Source: Dillenia suffruticosa
Lineage: Eukaryota > Streptophyta > Magnoliopsida > Dilleniales > Dilleniaceae
NCBI GenBank assembly: GCA_033439265.1
Contig: JAVTVX010000031.1
Location: 6,433,501-6,497,500, forward strand
DNA length: 64,000 nucleotides
Direction: 5' to 3'
Position 1 is the stretch's first letter, and each line of letters begins with the position of its first letter. Positions 36,039 to 47,055 of the stretch are shown one piece after another. The notes under the pieces are model-generated. The model was not told the DNA's origin. It did not search any database and saw only the letters and a list, made by a program, of their open reading frames with translations. The translations under genes were made by a program, and so were the position numbers.

Positions 36039-36841
36039 TGGTATCGGAGCAAACATCGACTCCGGGGTTGGGAAATTCTCTTCCTCAAATCTCTTCCTTT
36101 CAAATCCAACTTTTCTCCCAAATTATTCTAAACTCAACCAATTACTTCCAATGGGCTAGTCATATCAGAAGATCTCTCAATGGAGCAAAACTTCTGTCTT
36201 TCATTACAAAAGATCCTATGGATCGGCTAGACCCACGATTTGATGAATGGAAGGAGCTGGATGATCAAGTGTTCCTATTGCTAACAAGCTCCATGGATCA
36301 AGCACACAAAAATATGGTAATGTGCTGTCCGAGTTCCAAATCCTTATGGAAGCAAATGTATGGGTTATATGGTCAGGAATCAAACTTGAGCAGAATATTT
36401 GAAATACAAAAAAGGATTGCGACCATCCAAATGGAGGAGAAATCAATTACACAATTGTTCGGAGAACACGAGGACTTGTGGAATGAGCTCAACACATTGA
36501 GACCTCTCACAAGTGATATAAAAGTGCTGCAAAAGAGACAAGATGAAGACAAGGTGTTTTCATTGCTCTCATCACTCAATGAGTCATTTGTACAACTTCG
36601 ACAGGAAATTCTTCGAATGAAAGAATTTCCATCATACCAAGAGACTCGATTTATGATTCAAAGAGCTGCAGCTTCTCAAAGGCTTGAGGAAAGCAATCAG
36701 TCCAAAAGTGAAGTTCATGGGTTCTCCACAAAGCAGAATGAGCAAGCTGTAAATAAGGCTCATCAGGGAATAAAAAAAGGTGTGTTCTCATTGCAAAAAG
36801 TTGGGACATACCAAGGATGGTTGCTGGTTTCTTCATCCTAA
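36038..36841 (+). pseudogene. Copia-A2 gag, frameshifted
   Basis: Gag-like capsid region starting MVSEQTSTPG from the LTR/PBS junction ATG (PBS here TGGTATCGGAGC, one base off). FQWASHIRRSLNGAKL, ESNLSRIFEIQKRI and SYQETRFMIQRA match A3. At about 36772-36778 there are seven A's against six in A3, so the frame is lost just before the CCHC knuckle and runs to an early stop. Confidence 0.88.
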
Positions 36842-39800
36842 CCTTAAACCTGAGTTCATCAAGAAAAAAGAGCAAGAGAGGAGGGAGCAAAATGCTCAAC
36901 CAGCTGCAAACAAAACAAATCTGACATCTCAAAAATTAGGAAAATCCTCCTCAGGTACTTGCTCTAACTCATCTGTTACTTCTTCAAAATGGTTGATAGA
37001 TTCAGGTTGTGATCACCATATGGTCAAAGATAAGCAAAATTTTCAGAATCTTGAACCTCTCCTAGAACCTAAAATGGTTAAAGTTGCGAATGGACATAAT
37101 TTCAAAATTAAGCAAATTGGGGATGTTGAAATATTTGGAAGAAAATCAAAGGCCTTATATGTTCCTCAATTTACCTCTAATCTTATGTCCATTGGACAAG
37201 TCACTAAGGACTTAAATTGCAAAGCTATTTTTGACCCTCATTCTGTTGTTTTTCAGAATTTGGAGACGAATCAAGTGATTGGTAGTGGTTCTATGCAAGA
37301 TAACTTGTATTTTTGGAAACAAGATAGTTTTGTATTTTCCGCAATCCGAGAGGAAAGTTACCTCCTTTGGCATGCTAGATTAGGTCATCCTTCTATGCAA
37401 GCTTTGAAATGCCTATTCCCATCAAAAAATTGTAGTGATAGACATTGTGAAGCATGCATTTTTGGAAAGGAAACCCGAATGTATTATCCTATTTCTGAAA
37501 CTCAATATAAAAAGCCTTTTAATCTTGTTCACTCGGATGTATGGACTTCACCTATGATATCTAGAAGGGGATTTAAGTATTTTATCTCATTTATAGATCA
37601 TAAGTCTAGGTATACATGGGTGTATATGCTAAGATCAAAAGACCAAGTTTATGAAGCCTTCAAGTTCTTTTACAAGTATATTATAAAACAATATGAGGCC
37701 AACATTAAAATTCTTAGGACAGATAATGGTGGGGAATATATGAGCACTAATTTCAAAAATTTCATTGAGGAGAATGGAATTATTCATCAAACTAGTTGTC
37801 CCTACACTCCCCAACAAAATGGAGTTGCCGAACGCAAAAATAGACATCTCCTAGAAATAGCTAGAACTATCATGTTCTTTGCTAATATGCCTAAGCGTTT
37901 TTGGAGTGATGCGGTTAGTACCGCAGCTCATTTAATAAATCGTCTTCCAACTAGAGTTCTCCATGGAAAATCTCCATTAGAGTTGCTTAGAAAAGACAAA
38001 CCAAACCTCTCTCACCTTAGAGTTTTTGGGTGTATTTGTTATGTTCATATTCCTAGGCAGTTTAGAGATAAGTTAGATATCAAAGGAAGGAAATGTGTTT
38101 TTATTGGGTACGCTTCATTCCAAAAAGGATATATTTGTTTTGAACCTGACTCTAACAAGGTATACACATCGAAAGATGTGATATTTGTAGAAAATGAATT
38201 CTTTTTTGCAGGAGAAAAAAATGAAGAAAATTCATCAAGCAATGACTTGCGAATCTTCTGCGATGTTCCCATAAATCCTCCTCTGGTTCCTCAAGAATCC
38301 AATGTAGAGAATTCACTTTCAGGGGGAGAAAACGAAGAGGGAGGAGTGGATGAGTCTGAAAATGAAGAGAACTCTTCCGAAGAAAGAGAAGAAGGCGAGG
38401 GATTACCTACCTTAGGAGAATCCGGAGACGAAACTAGACTGCCCTCTCCGCTGGCTCCTCCACTTCGACGTTCCACCAGATTGAGGCTTCCTCCCTCAGA
38501 GTGGATCAACAGAAGAGTTTATTACAATTCTAAGGTAACTCACTATCCTATTTCAAATTACTATTGTGTATCTAACACTTCCTCAAGCCATCAAGGGTTC
38601 TTGAGTGGCATTGACTCATCACAGGAACCTAAGGCTTTTGATGAGGCAAATACCAAACCCGAATGGAGACAAGCTATGCTTGAAGAACTAGATGCATTGA
38701 ATAAAAATGGGACGTGGGAGATTACTACTCTCCCTAAGGGAAGAAAGGTTGTCGGGTGTAAATGGGTGTTCAAAATCAAGTATAAAAGTGATGGATCCAC
38801 TGAACGCTACAAGGCAAGACTTGTAGCCAAAGGATTCACACAAACTTATGGAGAAGACTACACTGAGACTTTTGCCCCTGTTGCCAAAATGAAAACGATA
38901 AGGGTTTTGATGTCAATTGCAACCAATGGAGAATGGCCAATGTATCAAATGGACGTGAAGAATGCTTTCCTTCAAGGGGACTTAGACGAAGAAATCTACA
39001 TGCAAATTCCCCAAGGGCTAGATGAGGATTCAAACATCAAGGTGTGTCGTCTTAAAAAAGCAATCTATGGGTTAAAACAATCTCCTCGTGCCTGGTATGC
39101 AAAATTAAGTTCAGCACTTCTTGGTAATAACTTTAAGAAATCCATTAGTGATTCCTCCATGTTTACTAAAGTTAACAATGACGAAATCACTATTGTTCTT
39201 ATTGACGTAGATGATATAGTTATTACAGGAAATGATATGAATGGTATTGATCAAGTTAGAAATTTTCTTAAATCTACTTTTGAGATTAAAGATTTGGGAA
39301 AACTAAAGTATTTCTTAGGAATAGAGCTTGCCTATTCTCATAAGGGGCTAGTTCTATGCCAAAGGAAATATGTACTTGACCTTTTGCAGGAAACTGGAAA
39401 GGTAGGAGCTAAACTAGCAGCAACTCCTATATCCATAGCAGAACGAGCACAAGGTGATGAAGAAATGTTTCAGAATATTCCTAGATATCAAAGACTTGTG
39501 GGGAGGCTCATCTACCTCACCATTACAAGACCAGATATCACTTATGCCGTCAGCTTAATCAGCCAACGGATGCATGCTCCAAGGATTCAAGATTGGAAGG
39601 CAGCAGAAAGAATTCTCAAGTATTTAAAAAGCTCACCAGGAAGGGGAATTCTTATGAAAAACAACCACAGCATGGAGATTTATGGCTACTGTGATGCAGA
39701 TTGGGCTGGGGATGTCACAGACAGGAGATCCACCACCGGCTACTGCATGTTCGTGGGAGGAAATCTTGTAACATGGAAAAGCAAGAAACAATCTGTTGTA

Positions 39801-40235
39801 TCCAGATCAAGCGCTGAGGCTGAATACAGAGCAATGGCAGCGGCTACAAGCGAAATAGTTTGGCTAAAGGCATTACTTGAGGAGATGGGATTTCCTACTA
39901 TCGCTCCTATTCTTCTACATTGCGATAATCAAGCAGCTCTTCATATCGCTGCCAATCCAGTATTTCATGAAAGAACGAAGCACATTGAGGTTGATTGTCA
40001 TTTTGTTCGAGAAAAATTAGAAAACAAGACAATTTCAACCTCATATGTTAGAAGTGAAGACCAGCTAGCTGACATTTTCACTAAGGCAACAACTGAGAAA
40101 CATTTTCAGCACATCCTTAGCAAGTTAGGGTCCATAGACATCTATGCACCTAACTTGAGGGGGAGTGTTAAAAATAAGGGAGAAGATGAAGATAAGTCTC
40201 AAGGTATTCAACTTGAAAATATGATAATGTCATAA
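36780..40235 (+). pseudogene. Copia-A2 protease-integrase-RT-RNase H
   Basis: An 1151-codon open frame holding the knuckle CSHCKKLGHTKDGC, protease WLIDSGCDHHM, integrase (HSDVWTS, RTDNGGEY, QQNGVAERKNRH), RT and RNase H, ending in the 3' LTR. The RT active site reads DVDDI: A1 and A3 have YVDDI (TATGTAGATGAT), while here the codon is GAC. The Tyr before the two catalytic Asp is conserved in reverse transcriptases, so the enzyme is probably dead. The frame relative to gag is shifted. Confidence 0.9.
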
Positions 40236-40505
40236 ACATTGGGCCTTTTATTTTTTAATGTTCAGAATTTGGCAACATATTTATGACCCAAAATACATTC
40301 AAAAACAAGCCCAATGAAGCCCAAAAATATGGAGAAAAGTCTAAGAGGTAAACCCAAATAGCTAGGGGCAGTTTGGGCAATATATATTCCAACAGTCCAA
40401 AAACTAGCTGTTGGAATTCCTTGGGGTTTGAGCCCCAACGGGAATATTGACTTTGTTCTCTCTCTACTGGCTATTTTTCTCCCTTTGCTTATAAATAGAG
40501 CTATT
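40166..40505 (+). repeat. Copia-A2 3' LTR, first part
   Basis: Starts TGTTAAAAATAAGG after the PPT and is interrupted 340 bases in, just downstream of its TATA box, at CTATT (40501-40505), the B2 target site. Confidence 0.93.
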
Positions 40506-40954
40506 TGTTGAAAAGAATGATAACTTAACCCATCTTCATCACCAACCAAGTGCATCTACTTAGAAGTCCAAAAATCAGCATGCATTGTCCAGCAAGCATG
40601 GCCCATTTGGGCAGCCTAAACCAACCCAAAATACATTCAAAAATAGGCCCAAGGAAGCCCAAAAGTTTGGAGAAAAGTCTAGGAAGCAAACCCAAATAGC
40701 TAGGGGCAGTTTGGGCAGCATATATTTCAACAGTCAAAAAACTAGCTGTTGGAATTCCTTGGGGTTTGAGCTCCAACGAGAATATCACTTTCTACTGACT
40801 ATTTTTCCCTTTTCTCTATAAATAGAGCCTCATTGTATCTCCAAAAACTATGAGAAAAATGCTCTCAAATCTGTCCATGTATGCTCTCATTCTTCTTCAA
40901 TAAAATTCAGAAGTATTCTTCATTTCTTGTGCTCTATTTTTTGATATTTCAACA
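40506..40954 (+). repeat. Copia-B2 5' LTR
   Basis: TGTTGAAAAGAATG to TTTCAACA. GCCCA/TGGGC motifs lie at about 40595-40720, a CCAACGAGA box (CCAACGGGA in the 3' LTR) before the TATA box CTCTATAAATAGAG, and AATAAA in U5. Confidence 0.93.
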
Positions 40955-42216
40955 TGGTATCAGAGCAAACTTCGATCCCTTCCTCTTCAAAGTTGGGTGA
41001 CTTTCCACCTTCCATCAACCTTACCCAATTTCAAAATATATCCTCCATTCAATTAAGAGGAGGAAATTATTATCAATGGGCAGCCTTGATGAGAAGGGTG
41101 CTGGAACTTCACAACTTGGAGGGTCACATACTTGATCAACCACTTGAAGAGGTGGATTCTTCCTACAGAGAATGGAAGAAGAGGGACAATCATGTGTTTT
41201 TTCTTCTACTCAATTCCATGGATGAAACACACAAAGCTATGGTGACTTGTGCTCCCAATGCAAAACTAATATGGGACACAATGTTTTCTCTTTATGGCCA
41301 AGAATCTAACCTTGGCAGAATTTTTGAGCTCAAACGACAAATTTCAAACATCAAAAAGGAAGGGAAATCACTTCCTCAATATTTTGGGGAATATACGGAT
41401 ACTTGGAATGAGCTCTCCACTCTCCGTCCGGATTCCATAGATCTCAAAGTCCTCCAAAAGAGGAAAGAAGAAGATAAAATCTTTGGTCTTCTCATGGGTC
41501 TAGATGATTCCTACTCTCTTCTTAGACAAGAAATTCTCCGAATGAAGGAATTTCCTTCATTTGGAGAAGTGCAAAATATGATCCAACGAACGGAAGTTAG
41601 CATGCGTTTGGAAGAAAATTCCAAACTTAGACTTGAAGCTCAAGGTCACATGGCTACCGTTGAAGAGCACATGGCTGCCAAAGCACATCAAGTTCCAAAG
41701 AAAATTGATGTATGCACCCATTGCAAGAAAAGAGGACATACGAAGGAGAAGTGTTGGAACCTTCATCCTCATTTAAAGCCCAAGACCTTCAAACCAAGGG
41801 AGCAACTTTCCGAGCAGCATATTGTACTTCACACCAAGCTTCAAGGACCTACCATGGCTGATTTTGCTGCTCTTCAAAGTCAACTCAATGACATCTCCAA
41901 GAAGTTTCAACAACTTGCTCCCTCCAATGGTAAAAATCAAAACACTTTATCCTCTTTCAATTTCGAAGATTTTCTCATTGATTCGGGAACGGACCATCAT
42001 ATGGTAAGGGATAGAAGAAAAATCAAGCATTTTAAAAAACTCCCTAACCATAAGATAGTCCGTGTTGCCAATGGGCAAGATTTGAAAGTTGAGCAAATTG
42101 GGGAAATTGAACTTTTTGGAAGAACATCAAATGCTTTATTTGTTCCCCAACTCACTTCAAATCTTTTGTCCATTAGCAAAGTCACTAAGGATCAAGGGTG
42201 TAGAGTTGTTTTTTGA
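40954..42216 (+). CDS. Copia-B2 gag and protease
   Basis: 420 residues, the same build as B1: capsid region (YYQWAALMRRVLEL, ESNLGRIFELKRQI), CCHC knuckle CTHCKKRGHTKEKC, protease LIDSGTDHHM (DSG at 41980-41988). The ATG spans the LTR end and the PBS. It ends at TGA directly after TTT; the pol frame lies one base further on (+1), overlapping from 42089. The same end in B1 means the break predates the split of the two copies or is used on purpose. Confidence 0.88.
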   Translation: MVSEQTSIPSSSKLGDFPPSINLTQFQNISSIQLRGGNYYQWAALMRRVLELHNLEGHILDQPLEEVDSSYREWKKRDNHVFFLLLNSMDETHKAMVTCAPNAKLIWDTMFSLYGQESNLGRIFELKRQISNIKKEGKSLPQYFGEYTDTWNELSTLRPDSIDLKVLQKRKEEDKIFGLLMGLDDSYSLLRQEILRMKEFPSFGEVQNMIQRTEVSMRLEENSKLRLEAQGHMATVEEHMAAKAHQVPKKIDVCTHCKKRGHTKEKCWNLHPHLKPKTFKPREQLSEQHIVLHTKLQGPTMADFAALQSQLNDISKKFQQLAPSNGKNQNTLSSFNFEDFLIDSGTDHHMVRDRRKIKHFKKLPNHKIVRVANGQDLKVEQIGEIELFGRTSNALFVPQLTSNLLSISKVTKDQGCRVVF

Positions 42217-45205
42217 CCCAAACACTGTTATTTTTCAGGACCTCAAGTCGAATCAATTGATTGGCAAGGGTTCTAGAAGAGGGGATCTATATTTTTTGGA
42301 TCAAAAGCATCATGCACTCGTAGCTCATATCAAAGAAGATGCATCTCTTTGGCATAAACGTTTTGGGCATCCTAGTCACCAAGCTTTAAAGCGTCTATTT
42401 CCAAGTATTAATATTGAAGATAGACATTGTGAAGCTTGTATTCTGGGAAAGGAAACCCGATCAATGTATCCCAATTCAAAAACAATTTATAAAGATGCTT
42501 TTGATTTAGTTCATTCGGATTTGTGGACTTCACCTATCAAATCTCATTTAGGCTACAAGTATTTCATTACTTTTGCAGACCAAAAAACTAGGTACACTTG
42601 GGTCTACCTTTTGAATACCAAAGATCAAGCTTTTGAAGCCTTTAAAAGCTATGAGAGATATGTGACCAAACTTTACAATGCTAACATTAAAATTCTAAGG
42701 ACGGACCATGGTGGAGAATTCACTAGTTTGACATTTGAAAACTATCTTAGAGAGAATGGCATTATACATCAAATGTCTTGTGTGTACACACCTCAACAAA
42801 ATGGGGTGGCCGAAAGGAAAAATAGGCACATATTAGAAATAACTAGAGCTATGATGTTTCATGCAAATGTGCCTAAGAAATTTTGGTGTGATGGAATAAA
42901 AACCGCTGTCCACCTAATAAACCTTATCCCATCTCAAGTCCTGGATGGCAAGTCACCCTTAGAAGCCCTACTAGATAGAAAACCTAAGATATCTCATCTT
43001 AGAACATTCGGTTGTGTATGTTACATTCATATTCCAGCACACATGAGGGATAAGTTAGATCATAAAGGTAGAAAGTGCATATTTTTGGGGTATGCTTCCT
43101 TTGAAAAGGGGTATAGATGTTATGACCCTAAAACTAACCAAACATACACATCTAAGGATGTGATATTTGTGGAGAATGAGTCCTTTTTTGTAGATAATGA
43201 AGAACATCAATCATCAGAAGAAGAGAGCACTCCAAGCACGTGGAATTTCTTACTTCTCCCGAATCAATCATCTCCACCAATTGCAGAAGGAATCTCCCAA
43301 GAGACTAATGAGCAATCTCAAAATAATGAAGAAGAAGGATCAAACTCCATAGAAGAGGAGGCAGCCCACACTTCAGGGGGAGATCAAGAAACCGAAGAGG
43401 AAGAATCTGAGCATGTAGAGGGAGATTTGGATGCACCACCTCCTCACCTTAGGCGATCCACGAGGCTTAGGGTTCCCCGTTCGGAATGGATTAACCGTAG
43501 AGTTTACTATAACTCCAAGGTAACATCACATCCGATTTCTAATTATTATACCATCTCACATGTTTCTTTGAGCCACCAAAATTTTTTGAGTGGCATAGAT
43601 AAAGAACAGGAGTCTAGGACATATGATGAAGCATCCAAGGACCCAAGGTGGAGAAAGGCAATGAAGGAAGAACTAGATGCATTGACCAAGAACGGTACAT
43701 GGGAAGTCACCTCTCTTCCAAAGAGCAAGCGAGCCGTCGGATGCAAATGGGTATACAAAATCAAATATAAAAGTGATGGATCAATTGAAAGGTTTAAGGC
43801 AAGACTTGTGGCTAAAGGATTCACTCAAGCATATGGGATAGATTACAAAGAGACATACGCACCCGTTGCCAAAATGAATACAATTAGGGTCTTGATGTCT
43901 CTTGCGGTGAACCATGGATGGAGCATGTTTCAAATGGATGTAGCAAACGCGTTCCTTCAAGGAGATCTCGAAGAAGAAGTGTACATGCAACTTCCTCAAG
44001 GGTTCCAACAACAAGGAGGAAACGTGTGCAAACTACGCAAGGCTCTCTACGGGCTGAAGCAATCCCCAAGGGCATGGTATGCAAAATTAAGTCATGCTTT
44101 CCTTAGTAGTGGATTTGTTAAATGCCATAGCGACTCTTCTGTTTTCATTAGAAAAAACAATGATAAAATAGTGATAGCCTTAGTTTACGTAGATGATATC
44201 ATCATTACTGGAAATGACATGCATTTAATAGATATAGTTAGAAATTTCTTGAGTTCTAGGTTTGAAATTAAAGATTTAGGGAGACTAAAATATTTCCTAG
44301 GAATTGAGTTAGCCTATTGTAATAATGGGTTAATTCTATCCCAAAGGAAATATGCACTTGATCTTTTGCAGGAAACAGGAAAGCTAGGAGGAAAGCCAGC
44401 TTGTAGCCCTATTGTCACCACTGGACCTCTAGTAGATGATGAGGAGCCACTTGAGGACATAGAGAGATATCAAAGACTTGTAGGACGACTGATCTACCTC
44501 ACCATCACTAGGCCAGACATAGCCTTTGCCGTGAGCCAAATTAGTCAACATATGCATTCTCCAAAGATGGGTCATTGGAGAGCAGTTGAGCGCATCCTTC
44601 ACTACATCAAGAAATCACCAGGACTAGGTATTTGGATGAAGAACAATGGAAGCTCCCAAATTGAAGGCTTTTGCGATGCAGATTGGGCGAGCGATTCAAA
44701 GGATAGAAGATCTACCGCCGGGTACTGCATGTTCGTAGGAGGCAACTTGGTAGCATGGAAGAACAAAAAACAACATGTGGTGTCAAGATCGAGTGCAGAA
44801 GCTGAGTATAGAGCAATGGCGTCAGCAGCCAGTGAGATTGTATGGTTGAAGGCTCTTGTAGAGGAATTAGGGTTCAATGTTTCTACACCAATCAACTTGC
44901 ATTGTGACAATCAATCGGCAATTCATATTGCATCCAATCCGGTCTTCCATGAAAGGACTAAACACATAGAAGTTGATTGTCACTTCATTCGACAAAAGGT
45001 GGAAGAAAAGCTTATAGCCACTCCCTACATCAAAGGAAAAGAGCAACTAGCTAATATCTTCACAAAAGGGGGAACTGCAATGCATCTTCAAGAAATCATG
45101 AACAAGTTGGGCACTATCGATATCTACGCACCCAACTTGAGGGGGAGTGTTGAAAAGAATGATAACTTAACCCATCTTCATCACCAACCAAGTGCATCTA
45201 CTTAG
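42089..45205 (+). CDS. Copia-B2 integrase-RT-RNase H frame
   Basis: The real coding part probably begins near 42215 (FDPNTVIFQDL); codons before that are overlap in the other frame. Domains: GAG-pre-integrase (LWHKRFGHPS, HCEACILGKETR), integrase (HSDLWTS, RTDHGGEF, QQNGVAERKNRH), acidic linker, RT ([26 protein letters not shown]), RNase H (CDADWASD, SSAEAEYRAMA, CDNQSAIHIA). Ends 58 bases inside the 3' LTR. No stop interrupts it. Near the end the usual ADIFTK reads ANIFTK. It needs a +1 frame change to be made as Gag-Pol. Confidence 0.9.
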   Translation: MSKLGKLNFLEEHQMLYLFPNSLQIFCPLAKSLRIKGVELFFDPNTVIFQDLKSNQLIGKGSRRGDLYFLDQKHHALVAHIKEDASLWHKRFGHPSHQALKRLFPSINIEDRHCEACILGKETRSMYPNSKTIYKDAFDLVHSDLWTSPIKSHLGYKYFITFADQKTRYTWVYLLNTKDQAFEAFKSYERYVTKLYNANIKILRTDHGGEFTSLTFENYLRENGIIHQMSCVYTPQQNGVAERKNRHILEITRAMMFHANVPKKFWCDGIKTAVHLINLIPSQVLDGKSPLEALLDRKPKISHLRTFGCVCYIHIPAHMRDKLDHKGRKCIFLGYASFEKGYRCYDPKTNQTYTSKDVIFVENESFFVDNEEHQSSEEESTPSTWNFLLLPNQSSPPIAEGISQETNEQSQNNEEEGSNSIEEEAAHTSGGDQETEEEESEHVEGDLDAPPPHLRRSTRLRVPRSEWINRRVYYNSKVTSHPISNYYTISHVSLSHQNFLSGIDKEQESRTYDEASKDPRWRKAMKEELDALTKNGTWEVTSLPKSKRAVGCKWVYKIKYKSDGSIERFKARLVAKGFTQAYGIDYKETYAPVAKMNTIRVLMSLAVNHGWSMFQMDVANAFLQGDLEEEVYMQLPQGFQQQGGNVCKLRKALYGLKQSPRAWYAKLSHAFLSSGFVKCHSDSSVFIRKNNDKIVIALVYVDDIIITGNDMHLIDIVRNFLSSRFEIKDLGRLKYFLGIELAYCNNGLILSQRKYALDLLQETGKLGGKPACSPIVTTGPLVDDEEPLEDIERYQRLVGRLIYLTITRPDIAFAVSQISQHMHSPKMGHWRAVERILHYIKKSPGLGIWMKNNGSSQIEGFCDADWASDSKDRRSTAGYCMFVGGNLVAWKNKKQHVVSRSSAEAEYRAMASAASEIVWLKALVEELGFNVSTPINLHCDNQSAIHIASNPVFHERTKHIEVDCHFIRQKVEEKLIATPYIKGKEQLANIFTKGGTAMHLQEIMNKLGTIDIYAPNLRGSVEKNDNLTHLHHQPSAST

Positions 45206-45596
45206 AAGTCCAAAAATCAGCATGCATTGTCCAGCAAGCATGGCCCATTTGGGCAGCCTAAACCAACCCAAAATACATTCAAAAATAGGCCCAAGGAAGC
45301 CCAAAAGTTTGGAGAAAAGTCTAGGAAGCAAACGCAAATAGCTAGGGGCAGTTTGGGCAGCATATATTTCAACAGTAAAAAAACTAGCTGTTGGAATTCC
45401 TTGGGGTTTGAGCTCCAACGGGAATATCACTTTCTACTGACTATTTTTCCTTTTTCTCTATAAATAGAGCCTCATTGTATCTCCAAAAACTATGAGAAAA
45501 ATGCTCTCAAATCTGTCCATGTATGCTCTCATTCTTCTTCAATAAAATTCAGAAGTATTCTTCATTTCTTGTGCTCTATTTTTTGATATTTCAACA
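45148..45596 (+). repeat. Copia-B2 3' LTR
   Basis: 449 bp, differing from the 5' LTR at AAACGCAAAT, ACAGTAAAAA, CCAACGGGAA and TTTTTCCTTT. Followed by CTATT. Confidence 0.93.
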
Positions 45597-45601
45597 CTAT
45601 T

Positions 45602-45717
45602 GCTCTCCTTGTAAATTTAAGAGGAAGATAATCTCTCTTCCTTTGTATCATTCTACTACATCAATAAAAACCAGAAGTTTATTAGATTTCTCTCTCTTCT
45701 TAGTCAAAAATCCAACA
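45602..45717 (+). repeat. Copia-A2 3' LTR, second part
   Basis: It resumes with GCTCTCCTTG after the second CTATT and ends AATCCAACA, completing the 456 bp A-type LTR. Confidence 0.92.
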
Positions 45718-46190
45718 AGAGATCCCAAATAAAAGATAGCCTACTATGTTTCTTACCTCCCAAGAAAAGATAACCATCGGTTTCTTTTTTAAGAATAAAT
45801 TTAAGAGTTTCTGAATTCAACTACGAAGAGTTCTCTTGATTACCAGTGGTATGCCCAACAACCATATCTGTTAAAAGTTCTTGCACATGACGCTCTAGAC
45901 ATTCACTAGAATGTGCACGATCAACTTGTTAGCAGCAGGTTGCTTTGACTCCTCAATATCAACCAATGACTCGCTATGAAAATTCCAATTTGTATAACAT
46001 AAAGAAAGCCCATTTTTGACAATATGATCCACAACAATGTCTTGTTTATGATATGAACAAGTAATTACACCATCTCTTGAAGATTTCAGAGCAATCTCTA
46101 AGAAGTTAGCAATTCCTTGCAGAAACCTTGGATTAAGTGTGGAGTCTTTTTCTATGTCTTGTTTATAAAACCAAAAAGGTCTACAAATAT
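45718..46190 (-). pseudogene. CACTA (En/Spm-like) transposase N-terminal fragment
   Basis: On the minus strand: DSTLNPRFLQGIANFLEIALK, DGVITCSYHKQDIVVDHIVKNG, CYTNWNFHSES, which follows the plan of the plant transposase-associated domain found at the start of CACTA TNPD-type proteins (although the usual CPC..C reads CSYHKQ). After a stop and frame changes it continues with ECLERHVQELLTDM and ETDGYLFLGGKKHSRLSFIWDLL, the latter resembling the conserved P-L-Y-P-G-C-x-K-x-S-x-L-S-F segment. It is cut by the A2 LTR at 45717. Assignment from motif memory; no search was run. Confidence 0.5.
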
Positions 46191-46920
46191 CTCCAAAAAA
46201 ATGCCTTATGTATATATATATATATATTTTTTGAAAGAAAAGTAATCCAAAATTGCATTATCCAGAATCAATCCAAACATGCAATCAACAAATAGATACA
46301 GCTTGTGCGGTGATAAATTGAATCACAGGATATGAGAAAAATTGAACACACATTATTTCTTATTGCACGGAGAAAAGGGAGGACCCTTACCTGATATTTG
46401 CAAGTCTGCAACTTCTTCCTTTGATACTTGTGAGAAAGGGAGAGGGCAAGTATGAGAAATCATTCGTAGGTTAAAAGGAAAAAGGATTGGTTTTCTATTT
46501 CTTTTTTGACAAATAAGGTTTTGTCTTTTATATATATATATATATTTTTTTTTCTATATGAACCAATATCTAGAATCATATTCTGACTAAATCGATTCAA
46601 TCACTTGTCAAATTCATTTTAGGGAAAACTTTCTTAGCGTAGTTTTTTTTCATTTCCAAATTTCAAATTTAGGACTTGATTAAAAGAATTAACACTTTTA
46701 CTCAGTAGGTCGATAGTCTGTTAATTTTATACATTATTCAATTGAGAAAATATCATATAACACAAGAATTTTAAAAAACAAGAAACTTCAAAACCATATT
46801 TTCTTAAAAAAAAACCTTTAGCTTTTAGTTTTCTTTTTTTTTTTAATCACATTAGCATCACAATACTTATTTAACCATTTATAACATGTGATAGTTATAT
46901 ATATATAAATATGTATACAC
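46191..46920. other. AT-rich spacer upstream of the CACTA fragment
   Basis: It contains (TA)n runs at 46208-46226 and 46531-46544. On the minus strand TATCAG/GTAAGGG at about 46391-46404 resembles a splice donor, possibly of an untranslated first exon of the CACTA gene. TACAC at 46916-46920 is the C1 target site. Confidence 0.35.
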
Positions 46921-47055
46921 TGTTGAAATAAAGCACAATTAGGGCATATGGTTGTCCCAATCCAGTAAACTTTGTGCTCTTAGAACAAGACCCAAATGTA
47001 AAGTAAAAAGGGAGGCAATGTAATGGGCCCTAAATGGATCTAGCCCACGGGTTTC

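Larger units (their letters stand above)
40506..45596 (+). mobile_element. Ty1/copia element B2, full length, frameshifted
   Basis: 5091 bp, plus strand, LTRs 40506-40954 and 45148-45596 (449 bp, about four differences by eye). Target duplication CTATT (40501-40505 and 45597-45601). Inserted in the 3' LTR of A2, so younger than A2. The PBS follows the LTR directly and the PPT precedes 45148. It is nearly identical to B1 and shares its gag-pol frameshift, but lacks B1's extra stop. Confidence 0.95.
35791..45717 (+). mobile_element. Ty1/copia element A2, 5' truncated, split by B2
   Basis: The 5' LTR lacks its first 208 bases (35791-36038 remain). gag and pol follow, then a 3' LTR in two pieces (40166-40505 and 45602-45717, together 456 bp) with element B2 between them. 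No target duplication can be found because the left end is deleted. The coding region has a one-base gain in an A-run near 36778 and a changed RT active site. Probably inactive. Confidence 0.9.
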
